A stretch of 22,925 nt of DNA from JAAYJR01 sp964563975 (GTDB lineage: Bacteria; Bacteroidota; Bacteroidia; Bacteroidales; Prolixibacteraceae), in contig CAZLZJ010000035.1 of NCBI GenBank assembly GCA_964563975.1, forward strand, positions 1 to 22,925. Direction: 5' to 3'. Under the pieces are notes generated by a model. The model was not told where the DNA came from and searched no databases. It saw only the letters and a list, made by a program, of their open reading frames with translations. The stretch's first letter is position 1. The number at the start of each line of letters is the position of its first letter. Positions 7,695-16,703 of this stretch are shown here, in pieces. A program made the translations under genes and the position numbers.

Positions 7695-9008
7695 TCACGC
7701 CTGATTGAAATTTAAAAGAAAATCTTTAAACATTCTATAATCATTGGCAAGTGGTATGCTTTTTCTTTCTCCTTCCATAAAAGCTTTTAGTTTTGGAGGA
7801 ATATCGAGCAACCCTTTACCAAGAACCGATTCAACAGTTTCAATGAACTTTGCCGGATGGGCTGTTTCAAGAAACAGTCCTGTTTCTCCCTTCTGCAGAT
7901 TATCTTCAACAGCCTGATAACCACATGCGCCATGAGGGTCACATATATAACCGGTCTCTTTATATACTTTTTTGATAGTTGCCCTTATCTCATCATCACT
8001 ATATCTGTATCCTTTTATTACACTTGAAATCTTTTCATAAGAGTGGCCATACAAATCAAGAATCCTTGCAAAATTACTGGGATCACCCACATCCATTGCA
8101 TTAGCAATAGTCTCAACCGATTTACGCGGATTATAAAATCCTGTTTTCAAATATTGATAAACCACGTCATTAGCATTATTAGCCGACAGAAACCGCTCCA
8201 CGGGAAGTCCCATTTCCCTTGCAATCAACCCTGCCGTCAAATTGCCGAAATTTCCGCTCGGCACCGATATCACCACTTTTTCCATATCAGCTCCCAACTG
8301 TTTCAATCGTGCAACACCATTTACATAATAGAATGCCTGTGGCAGAAAACGCGCAACATTTATAGAGTTGGCAGATGTCAGCATCATTCTCTTATTAACC
8401 TCCTCATCAAGGAATGCCGTTTTCACCAACCTCTGGCAATCATCAAAAACACCATCAACCTCAAGAGCGGTAATATTATGCCCCAAAGTAGTGAACTGAG
8501 ACTCCTGAATTGCCGTCACCTTGCCTTTCGGATAGAGTACAAACACTCTGATACCCGGCACTTTCAGAAAACCGTTGGCCACAGCACTTCCGGTATCGCC
8601 GGAAGTAGCCACCAACACATTGACTATCTTATCATTCCCATCCAAAAAGAAGTTGAGAAGCCTGGCCATAAACCTTGCTCCTATATCCTTAAATGCAAGG
8701 GTGGGGCCATGAAAAAGTTCAAGCGAATAAATATTCTCATTTACCTTTATAACAGGACAATCAAAGGGGAGGGTATCATAAACTATCTCTTTAAGTTTAT
8801 TATCGGAAATATCTCCTGAAAAAAATTTCCTTGCTGTCTCAAATGCTATCTCACAAAATGATAAATCAGTCAGGTTATTTAAGAACTCCTTATCGAATTG
8901 ATTGATCTTCTCCGGCATAAACAGGCCCTTATCTGCTGCCAATCCTTTCACCACAGCCTCCTTAAGTGTCACCAAAGAGGCATTTTTATTTGTACTGTAA
9001 TACTTCAT
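7695..9008 (-). CDS. thrC: Threonine synthase
   Basis: Converts O-phosphohomoserine to threonine, the last pathway step, with pyridoxal phosphate. The protein is 437 residues from the chosen ATG. The PLP-lysine sits in HGPTLAFKDIGARF (Lys107), followed by ATSGDTGSAV and SVPSGNFGN, the phosphate-binding loops of fold-type II enzymes; the N-terminus MKYYSTN is typical of the longer bacterial class. A GTG two codons upstream is possible, but the ATG at 9008 has a strong Shine-Dalgarno sequence (AGGGAGGTG) at ideal distance and starts two bases beyond the apgM stop. It is the final gene of thrA-apgM-thrC. rpoD downstream has its own promoter. Confidence 0.96.
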   Translation of the reverse strand: MKYYSTNKNASLVTLKEAVVKGLAADKGLFMPEKINQFDKEFLNNLTDLSFCEIAFETARKFFSGDISDNKLKEIVYDTLPFDCPVIKVNENIYSLELFHGPTLAFKDIGARFMARLLNFFLDGNDKIVNVLVATSGDTGSAVANGFLKVPGIRVFVLYPKGKVTAIQESQFTTLGHNITALEVDGVFDDCQRLVKTAFLDEEVNKRMMLTSANSINVARFLPQAFYYVNGVARLKQLGADMEKVVISVPSGNFGNLTAGLIAREMGLPVERFLSANNANDVVYQYLKTGFYNPRKSVETIANAMDVGDPSNFARILDLYGHSYEKISSVIKGYRYSDDEIRATIKKVYKETGYICDPHGACGYQAVEDNLQKGETGLFLETAHPAKFIETVESVLGKGLLDIPPKLKAFMEGERKSIPLANDYRMFKDFLLNFNQA

Positions 9009-9010
9009 AT

Positions 9011-10219
9011 TCACCTCCCTAAAAACACCCTTATAAACTCTCCATTTTTCAGCTTTCCGTAATATCCCTTCTTTGTGCTGAACTCGTCAAACACCTCCAC
9101 ATCATCAGGCTCCTCACCCGGTTTATAAATAAGAAAAGGCACAGCCTCACGGGTATGAGTTTTTATTGCGCAGGGAGTCGGATGATCGGGCAAAACAGCA
9201 ATAGCCACCTCCTCATTCATCTTACGGGTCTCTTCAACCACATACTTCACCAACCTGCTGTCAAGATACTCAATTGTTCTGATTTTAAGGTCTGCATCAC
9301 CTTCATGACCGGCTTCATCGCTTGCTTCAACATGCAGATATACAAAATCTTTATTTTTCAAAGCATTCACGGCAGCTTCTGCTTTTCCTTCATAATTGGT
9401 ATCATACAACCCGGTGGCTCCCTCCACGGTTATCACCTCCATTCCGGCATATATGCCAATTCCCTGTATCAGATCAACCGCTGAAATTACAGCTGCACTG
9501 TTTATTCCAAACATCTCTTTTAAAGTAGGCATAGCCGGCTTAAATCCGGGCGACCAAAACCAGATACAGTTACCCGGATCTTTTCCTTCAGCACGTCTTT
9601 TAATATTCACCGGATGTTCAGCCAAAAGAAGTTGTGATTCCAGTATCAGCTTGTTCAACCTTTCAGCCATAGGTGCTGCTTCTTTGGTTAACGGTCTGAT
9701 CAGATGGTCTTTGAATGGTTCGCCGGGCTTATCATGCGGCGGTGTGCAATCAAGATCTTTATTTCCGTTTCTTACCACCAAAAGATGACGATATGAAACA
9801 CCGGGATAAAAGACTATCTCATTACTCCCTAATTTATTGTTTAAAAAGTTTATCAGTTCAAAAGCCTCTTCAGTAGATATATGCCCTGCAGAATGGTTCT
9901 TTATATTATCATCCTCAATGGTTATTATGTTACATCTCAAAGCCAGGTCGCCCGGATTAAGTGATACACCCATACTGGCTGCTTCCAGAACGCCTCTTCC
10001 CTGAAAAACCTTTTCCACATCATATCCTAAAATAGCCATATTGGCAATTTCGCTGCCAGGACTCATTGTATCCGGCACAGTTACCAGTTTCCCGGTTCTC
10101 CCAATCTTTGCCAATTTGTCAATATAAGGCTTTTCTGCCAACTGAAGAGGGGTCTTCCCTCCATACCGGGGAAGTGGCTCATCAGCCATCCCATCACCTA
10201 AAATTATTATATGTTTCAT
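9011..10219 (-). CDS. ApgM-type phosphoglycerate mutase-like protein, proposed homoserine kinase
   Basis: Belongs to the alkaline phosphatase superfamily in the archaeal-type cofactor-independent phosphoglycerate mutase group. The 402-residue protein shows the metal site GDGMAD (8-13), the phospho-serine loop PGSEIANMAILGYD (Ser56 as candidate nucleophile), VEASDEAGHEGD and the C-terminal PDHPTP. In several bacterial groups this subfamily lies among threonine genes and has been proposed to replace homoserine kinase. Here it sits between thrA and thrC, and no ThrB-type kinase is present, so phosphorylation of homoserine is the likelier role; a mutase role in glycolysis is the alternative. thrA ends 81 bases upstream and thrC starts almost at its stop. 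The family assignment is firm; the reaction is inference. Confidence 0.88.
   Translation of the reverse strand: MKHIIILGDGMADEPLPRYGGKTPLQLAEKPYIDKLAKIGRTGKLVTVPDTMSPGSEIANMAILGYDVEKVFQGRGVLEAASMGVSLNPGDLALRCNIITIEDDNIKNHSAGHISTEEAFELINFLNNKLGSNEIVFYPGVSYRHLLVVRNGNKDLDCTPPHDKPGEPFKDHLIRPLTKEAAPMAERLNKLILESQLLLAEHPVNIKRRAEGKDPGNCIWFWSPGFKPAMPTLKEMFGINSAAVISAVDLIQGIGIYAGMEVITVEGATGLYDTNYEGKAEAAVNALKNKDFVYLHVEASDEAGHEGDADLKIRTIEYLDSRLVKYVVEETRKMNEEVAIAVLPDHPTPCAIKTHTREAVPFLIYKPGEEPDDVEVFDEFSTKKGYYGKLKNGEFIRVFLGR
9012..9020 (-). promoter_or_regulatory. Strong ribosome binding site of thrC
   Basis: AGGGAGGTG on the minus strand ends three bases before the thrC ATG and overlaps the apgM stop codon. 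Most starts in this window lack an SD sequence, as is common in Bacteroidota, so this one stands out. It decides the thrC start and implies independent ribosome loading inside the operon. Confidence 0.7.
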
Positions 10220-10300
10220 TAAAAAATGACTTTGATAAACAATTTAATTATATTATCTCTTTTGCTTTAACAGTTACTTCAGCAACAGAATCAGATCAGA

Positions 10301-12724
10301 TCAAATATTGGCTACCTTAACAATATCGGCAAAAACACCTGCGGCAGTTACCGGTGCCCCTGCCCCGTAACCCTTGATAAGCATGGGAAACTCATTATAT
10401 CTTTCAGTTGTATAGATCACCAGATTATTACTTGCCTGCAGATCATAAAACGGATGACCCTCTCCTACCTCCTGCAGCCCTGCAACTGCTTTATGCTCTT
10501 CAAAGCTTGCAACAAAGCGCCATCTTTTATTTTCAGCCTCCAACTTCCTTCGCTTTTTTTCAAAATAATCATCCAATGAGGGGAGTTCACTCCAAAACTC
10601 ATCCGGCGAACCTTCAAATAACTCATCCGGAATAAATCTCTCAATTATTATATCTTCCATCTCCAACGAATAACCGGCCTCCCTGGCAAGTATAAGTATT
10701 TTACGAGCCACATCAACACCACTCAGATCCACTCGCGGATCCGGCTCAGAGTAACCCAGCTCCCGGGCCATTTTCACACTCTTGCTAAAGGGAACCTCCG
10801 GCGAAATAGTATTAAAAATAAAATTAAGAGTGCCCGACAACACCGCTTCAATCTTCAATATACGGTCGCCCGAATTCACCAGATCATTCAAAGTACTTAT
10901 AACAGGCAGTCCTGCACCCACATTAGTTTCAAATAAAAATTTAACACCCTTCCGCTTAGCAATCTGTTTAAGCTCATAATATCTGTTATATGCCGACGAA
11001 GCGGCCACTTTATTGGCGGTAACAACAGAAATATTTGCGCTGAGTATCTCCCGGTATTTTTCCGAAACCTCTTCTGAAGCCGTACAATCAACAAAAACAG
11101 AATTATAAATATTCATCTCATCCATCTCCCTGACAAACCCATTAAGAGAAGACTTTTTGCCATGGCTGCCAAGCTCCTTTTTATATTCTGATATTTCAAT
11201 TCCATCGCGTCTGAAAAGCATTTTTTTAGTATTGGCAATACCTGTCAGCTTTATCTTCAAATGTTTCTCTTCAAGCAGCTTCTTCTGCTGTTTGTAAAGC
11301 TGTTCAAGCAAGTTCCCCCCGACCGATCCTGTTCCCATCAAAAAAACATTCAGTTCAACATTTTCAGAAAGAAAAAATGATTCATGCACTACATTAAGCG
11401 TTTTGCGCAACTCCGAATTTTTTACAACCCACGAAATATTAAGTTCAGACGCCCCCTGGGCAATAGCAATAACATTAATACCATTACGCCCGATAGTAGA
11501 AAAAAGCTTCCCTGCAATTCCTGTAGTCTGCTTCATATTCTCTCCTACGATAGCTGCTATGGAAAGATCTCTTTCAACATGGATATTACTTATCCGTCCG
11601 GATGCAATCTCTTTATCAAACTCCTCATATATAGCCTTTTCTGCATCTTTTACTGCCTTTTCATCAATAGCCACGCTTATTGAATTTTCGGAAGAAGCCT
11701 GCGAAATAAGTATCACATTCACATTAATTTCTGCCAAAGTAGAAAAAAGACGCATCGATATACCGGTCACTCCCACCATTCCAAGCCCCTGAAGTGTAAC
11801 CAGCGCGATCCCGGATATTGATGATATCCCCTTAATTGGCCGGTCTTTCCTGGCTTCAACCTTACTGACAATAAGAGACCCTTCTTTGCCGGGTGCAAAT
11901 GTATTTTTTATCTTTATCGGTATATTTTTCTGATAAACAGGCAATATTGTGGGCGGATAGATCACTTTTGCACCAAAATGAGAAAGCTCCATTGCTTCGG
12001 AATAAGTAAGCTTGGGAATGGTATAAGCTTTTCTGATAATTTTCGGATCGGCAGTCATAAACCCATCAACATTAGTCCATATCTCTAACACGGCAGCATC
12101 AAGGGCAGCTGCAATAATAGCAGCAGTATAATCGGACCCTCCCCTTCCAAGGGTAGTGCACTCTCCTTTTCTATTCTTTGCTATAAATCCGGGAACAACG
12201 GCAACACCCTTAAAATTTTCAAATTTTTCTGAAATAAGACGATTGGTAATTTCAAAATCGACCGATGCCTTTCCAAAATTACTGTCAGTCTGTATCAATC
12301 CGGCCGTGTCTACCCATTTTGCCCCTTCAATATGATGGGCAACAATCTGCGAGGATATTCTCTCGCCAATCCCGGCAATGCGATCAAGTGTCTTACAGGT
12401 AAGCTCTCCAACAAGTCTGATCCCTGTTAATATTTGTTTCAGCTCATTAAGCAATTCACTGACCCTGTCAATCACCTCACCGGAGGAGCCAAAAAGTTCA
12501 GCTGTCACCTCTTTATGAAGCTTCTCTATCCTTTCCAACTCGCTATAAAATTTCTCATCGCCTGAAGATGCAAACTGCGCAGCTCTCCAGATAGCATCTG
12601 TCACGCTGTCAAGGGCGGAAATCACTACTATAACGTCACCATTTTGATGCTTAATTATCTCCTCAACACGTTTAATATTTTCAGCGGTACCTATTGAAGT
12701 ACCTCCAAACTTCATAACCTTCAT
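10301..12724 (-). CDS. thrA: Bifunctional aspartokinase / homoserine dehydrogenase
   Basis: Catalyses the first and third steps from aspartate toward threonine and methionine. In the 807-residue fusion, the aspartokinase domain starts at KFGGTS (5-10) and spans about 1-290, with the LGRGGSDYTA substrate loop. Two ACT domains (about 310-450, with GVTGISMRLFSTLAE) probably give feedback inhibition by threonine. The homoserine dehydrogenase begins at the NAD(P) loop VFLMGTGSVGGN (about 460) and includes the signature GYSEPDPRVDLSGVDVARK. Length and order match E. coli ThrA. It starts 76 bases after the recA stop and leads the thrA-apgM-thrC run; no leader peptide rich in Thr/Ile codons or attenuator hairpin was found in that gap. 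Confidence 0.97.
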   Translation of the reverse strand: MKVMKFGGTSIGTAENIKRVEEIIKHQNGDVIVVISALDSVTDAIWRAAQFASSGDEKFYSELERIEKLHKEVTAELFGSSGEVIDRVSELLNELKQILTGIRLVGELTCKTLDRIAGIGERISSQIVAHHIEGAKWVDTAGLIQTDSNFGKASVDFEITNRLISEKFENFKGVAVVPGFIAKNRKGECTTLGRGGSDYTAAIIAAALDAAVLEIWTNVDGFMTADPKIIRKAYTIPKLTYSEAMELSHFGAKVIYPPTILPVYQKNIPIKIKNTFAPGKEGSLIVSKVEARKDRPIKGISSISGIALVTLQGLGMVGVTGISMRLFSTLAEINVNVILISQASSENSISVAIDEKAVKDAEKAIYEEFDKEIASGRISNIHVERDLSIAAIVGENMKQTTGIAGKLFSTIGRNGINVIAIAQGASELNISWVVKNSELRKTLNVVHESFFLSENVELNVFLMGTGSVGGNLLEQLYKQQKKLLEEKHLKIKLTGIANTKKMLFRRDGIEISEYKKELGSHGKKSSLNGFVREMDEMNIYNSVFVDCTASEEVSEKYREILSANISVVTANKVAASSAYNRYYELKQIAKRKGVKFLFETNVGAGLPVISTLNDLVNSGDRILKIEAVLSGTLNFIFNTISPEVPFSKSVKMARELGYSEPDPRVDLSGVDVARKILILAREAGYSLEMEDIIIERFIPDELFEGSPDEFWSELPSLDDYFEKKRRKLEAENKRWRFVASFEEHKAVAGLQEVGEGHPFYDLQASNNLVIYTTERYNEFPMLIKGYGAGAPVTAAGVFADIVKVANI

Positions 12725-12800
12725 TATTTCTCTCTTAAATATTAACAGGAATCATCTGACAGAAAATCAAAATTTACCGGAATAAAAAAAGGATTACAAC

Positions 12801-13826
12801 TTATACGGCAGCCGGTTTCCCTGAAATAGCTTCAAGTATCTTTATCTCAAGTTCATTTGCCAGTTCGGGGTTATCGGCAATCAATGTTCGTACTGTTTCC
12901 CGCCCCTGCCCCAGCTTGGTTTCACCATAGCTGAACCACGATCCGCTCTTCTTAATAATATTATATTGTACGCCAAGGTCAATGATCTCGCCCGATTTGG
13001 AAATGCCCTCTCCATATAAAATATCAAATTCTGCTTTTCTAAACGGCGGTGCAACCTTATTTTTCACCACCTTAACTCTGACATTATTTCCCTGCACCTC
13101 TTCCCCATCTTTTATCTGCCCTATTCTTCGTATATCAAGCCTCACGGAAGAATAAAACTTCAGTGCATTACCACCTGTGGTGGTTTCAGGATTTCCAAAT
13201 AAAACACCAATCTTTTCCCTGAGCTGATTAATAAATACGCAACAAGTCTTTGTTTTACTGATATTGGCTGTCAGCTTTCGCAGAGCCTGCGACATAAGCC
13301 TGGCCTGCAGTCCCATTTTTGAATCCCCCATCTCGCCTTCCAGCTCAGCCTTGGGAGTCAGTGCAGCCACCGAGTCTATCACAATAATATCTATTGCTCC
13401 CGAACGTACCAAGTTATCTACTATTTCAAGGGCTTGCTCACCATTGTCAGGCTGTGAAATAAGCATGTCCTCAATATTAACGCCTAATTTTTTTGCATAA
13501 TAAGGATCAAATGCATGCTCAGCATCTATAAACGCTGCAATGCCCCCGGCCTTCTGGGCTTCAGCAATTGCATGAATGGCCAGGGTGGTCTTGCCTGATG
13601 ATTCGGGACCGTAGATTTCTACCACTCTCCCCTTGGGGTAGCCACCCACACCCAAGGCTATATCAAGTAAAATTGAGCCGCTTGAAATTGCAGCCACATC
13701 ATCAATTGCTCTGTCTCCCAAGCGCATAATTGATCCTTTACCATAGCTTTTTTCAATCTTATCCATGGTAAGTTGCAAGGCTTTAAGCTTCTCCTTGTTA
13801 ATTTGAGCTTTTTCTTCTTTTGTCAT
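12801..13826 (-). CDS. recA: RecA recombinase
   Basis: Forms ATP-dependent filaments on single-stranded DNA for strand exchange and SOS induction. The 341-residue protein is complete: Walker A GPESSGKTT, FIDAEHAFDPYYAKKLGV, Walker B IIVIDSVAALTP, L1 region around EGEMGDSKMGLQARLMSQALR, the NQLREKIGV segment, and L2 with GNPETTTGGNALKF. The C-terminus lacks the long acidic tail of E. coli RecA, ending ISGKPAAV. It follows bcp by only 12 bases, an arrangement also known in Porphyromonas gingivalis, where bcp-recA-vimA form an operon. Here the threonine genes occupy the downstream position instead. No LexA box was recognised. Confidence 0.98.
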   Translation of the reverse strand: MTKEEKAQINKEKLKALQLTMDKIEKSYGKGSIMRLGDRAIDDVAAISSGSILLDIALGVGGYPKGRVVEIYGPESSGKTTLAIHAIAEAQKAGGIAAFIDAEHAFDPYYAKKLGVNIEDMLISQPDNGEQALEIVDNLVRSGAIDIIVIDSVAALTPKAELEGEMGDSKMGLQARLMSQALRKLTANISKTKTCCVFINQLREKIGVLFGNPETTTGGNALKFYSSVRLDIRRIGQIKDGEEVQGNNVRVKVVKNKVAPPFRKAEFDILYGEGISKSGEIIDLGVQYNIIKKSGSWFSYGETKLGQGRETVRTLIADNPELANELEIKILEAISGKPAAV

Positions 13827-13838
13827 GTTTTGAAAAGG

Positions 13839-14303
13839 TTAAATATTTAAGGTTTTTATAATCTGTTCAGTATGATTTTTCGTATTGACTTTAGTAAACA
13901 CCTCTATTATAAACCCCTGCTCATCAATAATAAAGGTTGTCCGGTTCACGCCAAAATATTTTTTCCCATACATATTTTTCTCCCCCCATACACCATAATC
14001 CCGTAAAATCTTTTTTCCGGTATCGGCTATAAGATTAAATTTCAGCCCGTACTTATCACTAAACTTCCTGTGCGACCCGCTACTGTCGGGGCTTATGCCA
14101 ACCACTTCAAATCCTTTCTCTATCCATGCAGCATAATTATCATTGAGATTGCATGCTTCGGCTGTACATCCGGGAGTATCATTTTTCGGGTAAAAATACA
14201 AAATCAGCTTTTTCCCAATATAATCGCTTAAACTGATCATTTTTCCATCCTGGTTGATACCTTGAAAATCGGGGGCTTTTTCGCCTGCTTTTGGTAAATT
14301 CAT
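13839..14303 (-). CDS. bcp: Thiol peroxidase of the BCP/PrxQ peroxiredoxin family
   Basis: Reduces hydrogen peroxide and organic peroxides using thioredoxin, in the cytoplasm. From the ATG at 14303 it has 154 residues, the usual size, beginning MNLPKAGEKAPDF. The active site is TPGCTAEAC with the peroxidatic cysteine at 46 and a resolving cysteine at 51, as in E. coli Bcp. YFYPKND and GVWGEK are also typical. A longer reading from a TTG at 14372 would add 23 residues that do not fit the family and would place the promoter inside the gene, so it is rejected. It is probably the first gene of a bcp-recA transcript, linking peroxide protection with DNA repair. Confidence 0.95.
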   Translation of the reverse strand: MNLPKAGEKAPDFQGINQDGKMISLSDYIGKKLILYFYPKNDTPGCTAEACNLNDNYAAWIEKGFEVVGISPDSSGSHRKFSDKYGLKFNLIADTGKKILRDYGVWGEKNMYGKKYFGVNRTTFIIDEQGFIIEVFTKVNTKNHTEQIIKTLNI

Positions 14304-14328
14304 TGCAGTAATATTTTTTCTTACATCA

Positions 14329-14336
14329 CAAATATA
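14329..14336 (-). promoter_or_regulatory. -7 element of the bcp-recA promoter
   Basis: TATATTTG on the minus strand fits TAnnTTTG and lies 25-32 bases before the bcp ATG at 14303. Its position supports that start and suggests bcp and recA share this promoter. Confidence 0.55.
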
Positions 14337-14509
14337 CGTTAATAAATAATAAAATCCGGCTGTTACCGGCAATTGATTAAAATTGAAAATAACTAATTAC
14401 CATCCGGTAAAAAAGTTCCCGTACATATTGAGGAAGCTTAGCACAATTTTTGTAATTTTACAATTATTGAGAAAAAAATATTAATTTATCAAGCTCAACG
14501 AAAGAAAGT

Positions 14510-15940
14510 ATGATTTTCAAAAGATATGCGGCAATATCAACTGTTTTAATAGCACTTTTCTTAGTTTCACTTCAAAGTACCGGTCAGGAAGCTTCTGTCA
14601 TTACGGCATTAAAACTTTTTGACAAAGAGAACTACGGGGAAGCTGAAAAGATACTTGAATTATTGCTAAGTAAAGAGCCTGACAACACCATGCTGAATTA
14701 TTATTATGGAGCCAGCCGCACTGAAAACGGCAACTATTCAGATACCGACCTTAACCACCTTTTAAAAGCAGGTAAAACAGTCACGCCTCATCGGATAAAC
14801 TATTACCTGGGCATACAGTACCATGCAAAAAGTGAATGGGAGCAAGCGTTGAGTTATTATAACCGGTTCAGGATCAGTGTCCCCGAAAAAGAACAGCAAG
14901 CTCTTAAAATCAATGAAATGATACAGCAGTGTTACGACAAAGTTAATCCTTTCAGCACAACATCTTTCGAAAAACCGGAATTACCGGCAGACACTGTTCC
15001 TCAAGTTATCTCTCCGCCTGCAGTACAACCGGAAACAGCAAATGAAACCCCGGAATACAGTGAGCCTGCCACTACCCCATCCGGCAATCATGAAAAAGAG
15101 AAAAAAGAACAATTGGGGATATCACGAAGAGCACTGCCTGATCTTCCGGGAGTTAAACCCACGGTAGCTCTTCCCGAAGGGGAATTTATAGAGTTTCAGA
15201 TCAATAACTCTGTCACTTACCTGCACACATCACACTTCAGAACAGACAAAGGAAAAGAGCTGTTCTCCCGTGCCCGGTCAATGCAAAGTAAATTAGACAA
15301 AAGCCTGATGCAAACAGAGATGCTTCGTAAAGAGTACAGGGAGTCAGACGATGGAGATATGAAAAAGACTATCGGGCAGGAAATTATATCGCTTGAAAGT
15401 GAAATTTATGTAATGCAGGATATAATCCGCAAGCTTCGCCAGGAGTGCAGGGAGACAGAAAATGAGTACTGGCAGGAAGCCAACAATACAGAAATTAACA
15501 ACTTTACGGTTGAACTCAACAAGATAAAAGCATTAAAAGAGGGCAGTTATTCGGAGGTCATGGCTACAGACACAAAAAATGACGAGCCAGTAATAATAAT
15601 AACCCCTTCTGAACTGTTAACCACTCCCGGCACTGTTACAGGTAAGGTTAAATCGTCGGGGCTGGTATATAAAATAGAGATAGGCGCTTACAGTCGCGGT
15701 GTACCTACTCATATCAAAAGGCTTTACAACAAGCTGGAGATGTTGCGCAAAATAGAAAACTACACCGACGAGAACGGAGTTGTTGTTTACACCACCGGAA
15801 ATTTAACAAACCTTGAAGATGCAATTAAAATGCGTGATCAGGTTAGGCAGGAAGGAATTAAAGATGCCAGGGTTGTACCATATTTTCAGGAAAAAAGAAT
15901 AACTTTGGAACAAGCAAAAGAGATAGAAACAGGAAAATGA
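14510..15940 (+). CDS. Exported TPR and SPOR-domain envelope protein
   Basis: The 476-residue protein starts with a signal peptide (1-26, ending STGQ). Residues about 28-150 look like tetratricopeptide repeats (paired helices such as ALKLFDKENYGEAEKILELL and LGIQYHAKSEWEQALSYYNRF). A Pro/Thr/Glu-rich linker (about 155-205) and a charged coiled coil (about 245-325) follow. The C-terminus (about 388-460; VYKIEIGAYSR ... LEDAIKMRDQVRQEGIKDARVVPY) has the pattern of an SPOR domain, which binds denuded peptidoglycan at division sites in known cases. A role in cell-wall organisation in the periplasm is inferred. Its stop overlaps the clpS start by four bases (ATGA), making it the first gene of a tightly packed four-gene operon. 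The exact protein has no name known to me. Confidence 0.8.
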   Translation: MIFKRYAAISTVLIALFLVSLQSTGQEASVITALKLFDKENYGEAEKILELLLSKEPDNTMLNYYYGASRTENGNYSDTDLNHLLKAGKTVTPHRINYYLGIQYHAKSEWEQALSYYNRFRISVPEKEQQALKINEMIQQCYDKVNPFSTTSFEKPELPADTVPQVISPPAVQPETANETPEYSEPATTPSGNHEKEKKEQLGISRRALPDLPGVKPTVALPEGEFIEFQINNSVTYLHTSHFRTDKGKELFSRARSMQSKLDKSLMQTEMLRKEYRESDDGDMKKTIGQEIISLESEIYVMQDIIRKLRQECRETENEYWQEANNTEINNFTVELNKIKALKEGSYSEVMATDTKNDEPVIIITPSELLTTPGTVTGKVKSSGLVYKIEIGAYSRGVPTHIKRLYNKLEMLRKIENYTDENGVVVYTTGNLTNLEDAIKMRDQVRQEGIKDARVVPYFQEKRITLEQAKEIETGK

Positions 15941-16224
15941 CTAATAAACAGACCCGGAAAAAAAGACAAGATGGGCAGGAAAAAGTTCCTGAAAGTATCT
16001 ATTTACTGATACTCCATAATGATGATGTTCATAGCTTTGATTATGTTATCAATGCCCTGACAGAGGTGTGTGCCCACAAATTTGAACAAGCTGTGCAGTG
16101 TGCCCTTATTACTCATTACAAGGGCAGCTGTGATATTTGCAAGGGACCTTTTATATATATTGAAAAAATGAAAAATAGACTTCTGCAAAAAAATTTAAGT
16201 GTAACTATAAGTTCGCTATCATGA
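15937..16224 (+). CDS. clpS: ClpS-type adaptor for the Clp protease
   Basis: A small cytoplasmic adaptor that delivers N-degron proteins to a Clp ATPase. The 95-residue protein has a basic disordered N-terminal tail (about 1-20), then the ClpS core: LLILHNDDVHSFDYVINAL (NDD and H contact the N-degron pocket in known structures), a helix ending ALITHYKGSC, and a final strand. Bacteroidota usually carry one copy. No clpA or clpP lies beside it; its four-base overlaps with an envelope gene upstream and nfeD downstream suggest translational coupling, not a shared pathway. Three cysteines in the KGSCDICKGPF stretch are unusual for the family and could reflect lineage-specific drift. Confidence 0.9.
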   Translation: MTNKQTRKKRQDGQEKVPESIYLLILHNDDVHSFDYVINALTEVCAHKFEQAVQCALITHYKGSCDICKGPFIYIEKMKNRLLQKNLSVTISSLS

Positions 16225-16703
16225 CTATCTTAGCAATTATTCTCCTGATCTTCTTAGGATTACTGTTGTTATTCTTAGAGTTCACGGTTATCCCCGGCGT
16301 CACTGTTGCCGGCATTGGCGGACTGGTACTTTTAGGCGGTGCTGTTTATATGTCGTTTGCTCATTACGGTACCCTTTCGGGCTTTCTCACTCTGATATTT
16401 GTGCTAATTGCCGCACCTCTGTTAATCTACCGTTTCTTTAAATCAAAAACAGGTAAGGCTATCGTTCTTGACACACAGGTAGACTGGAAAATTGAAAATA
16501 TAGACAAAGAAAAGATCCACCCCGGTGATACAGGTATCACTATGGGCAGGCTGGCACCGTCAGGCAAAATAAAGGTAAACGGTGAAATTATCGAAGCCCA
16601 GTCGACCGGCACATATATAGACCAAAATACAGAGATCAGGGTAGTCAAAATACTTTCAAATAAAATAATTGTAGAACCTATAAATAAATTAAAAAATGAC
16701 TGA
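16221..16703 (+). CDS. NfeD-like membrane protein (short form)
   Basis: The 160-residue protein has three closely spaced membrane helices (about 2-24, 28-48, 52-71) followed by a soluble C-terminal domain of about 85 residues (GDTGITMGRLAPSGKIKVNGEIIEAQSTG), an OB-fold typical of NfeD proteins. It lacks the N-terminal ClpP-like protease part of long NfeD forms, so it is the short class usually paired with a flotillin. The flotillin floA follows with an eight-base overlap, as expected for this pair, and the two probably act together in a membrane scaffold. The start ATG overlaps the clpS stop (ATGA). Confidence 0.88.
   Translation: MTILAIILLIFLGLLLLFLEFTVIPGVTVAGIGGLVLLGGAVYMSFAHYGTLSGFLTLIFVLIAAPLLIYRFFKSKTGKAIVLDTQVDWKIENIDKEKIHPGDTGITMGRLAPSGKIKVNGEIIEAQSTGTYIDQNTEIRVVKILSNKIIVEPINKLKND

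Noticed and set aside
8043..8819. Long plus-strand reading frame (258 codons)
   Set aside because: It lies entirely antisense to thrC, resembles no known family by eye, and the thrC frame is clearly the conserved one.
10778..11094. Short overlapping frames within thrA on both strands
   Set aside because: They show no start context or family features and are shadows of the thrA frame.
12725..12800. Threonine attenuator between recA and thrA
   Set aside because: No leader peptide with runs of Thr or Ile codons and no terminator/antiterminator pair is visible in these 76 bases.
14304..14372. TTG start extending Bcp by 23 residues
   Set aside because: The extension is atypical for the family and contains the promoter -7 element; the ATG at 14303 gives the normal length.
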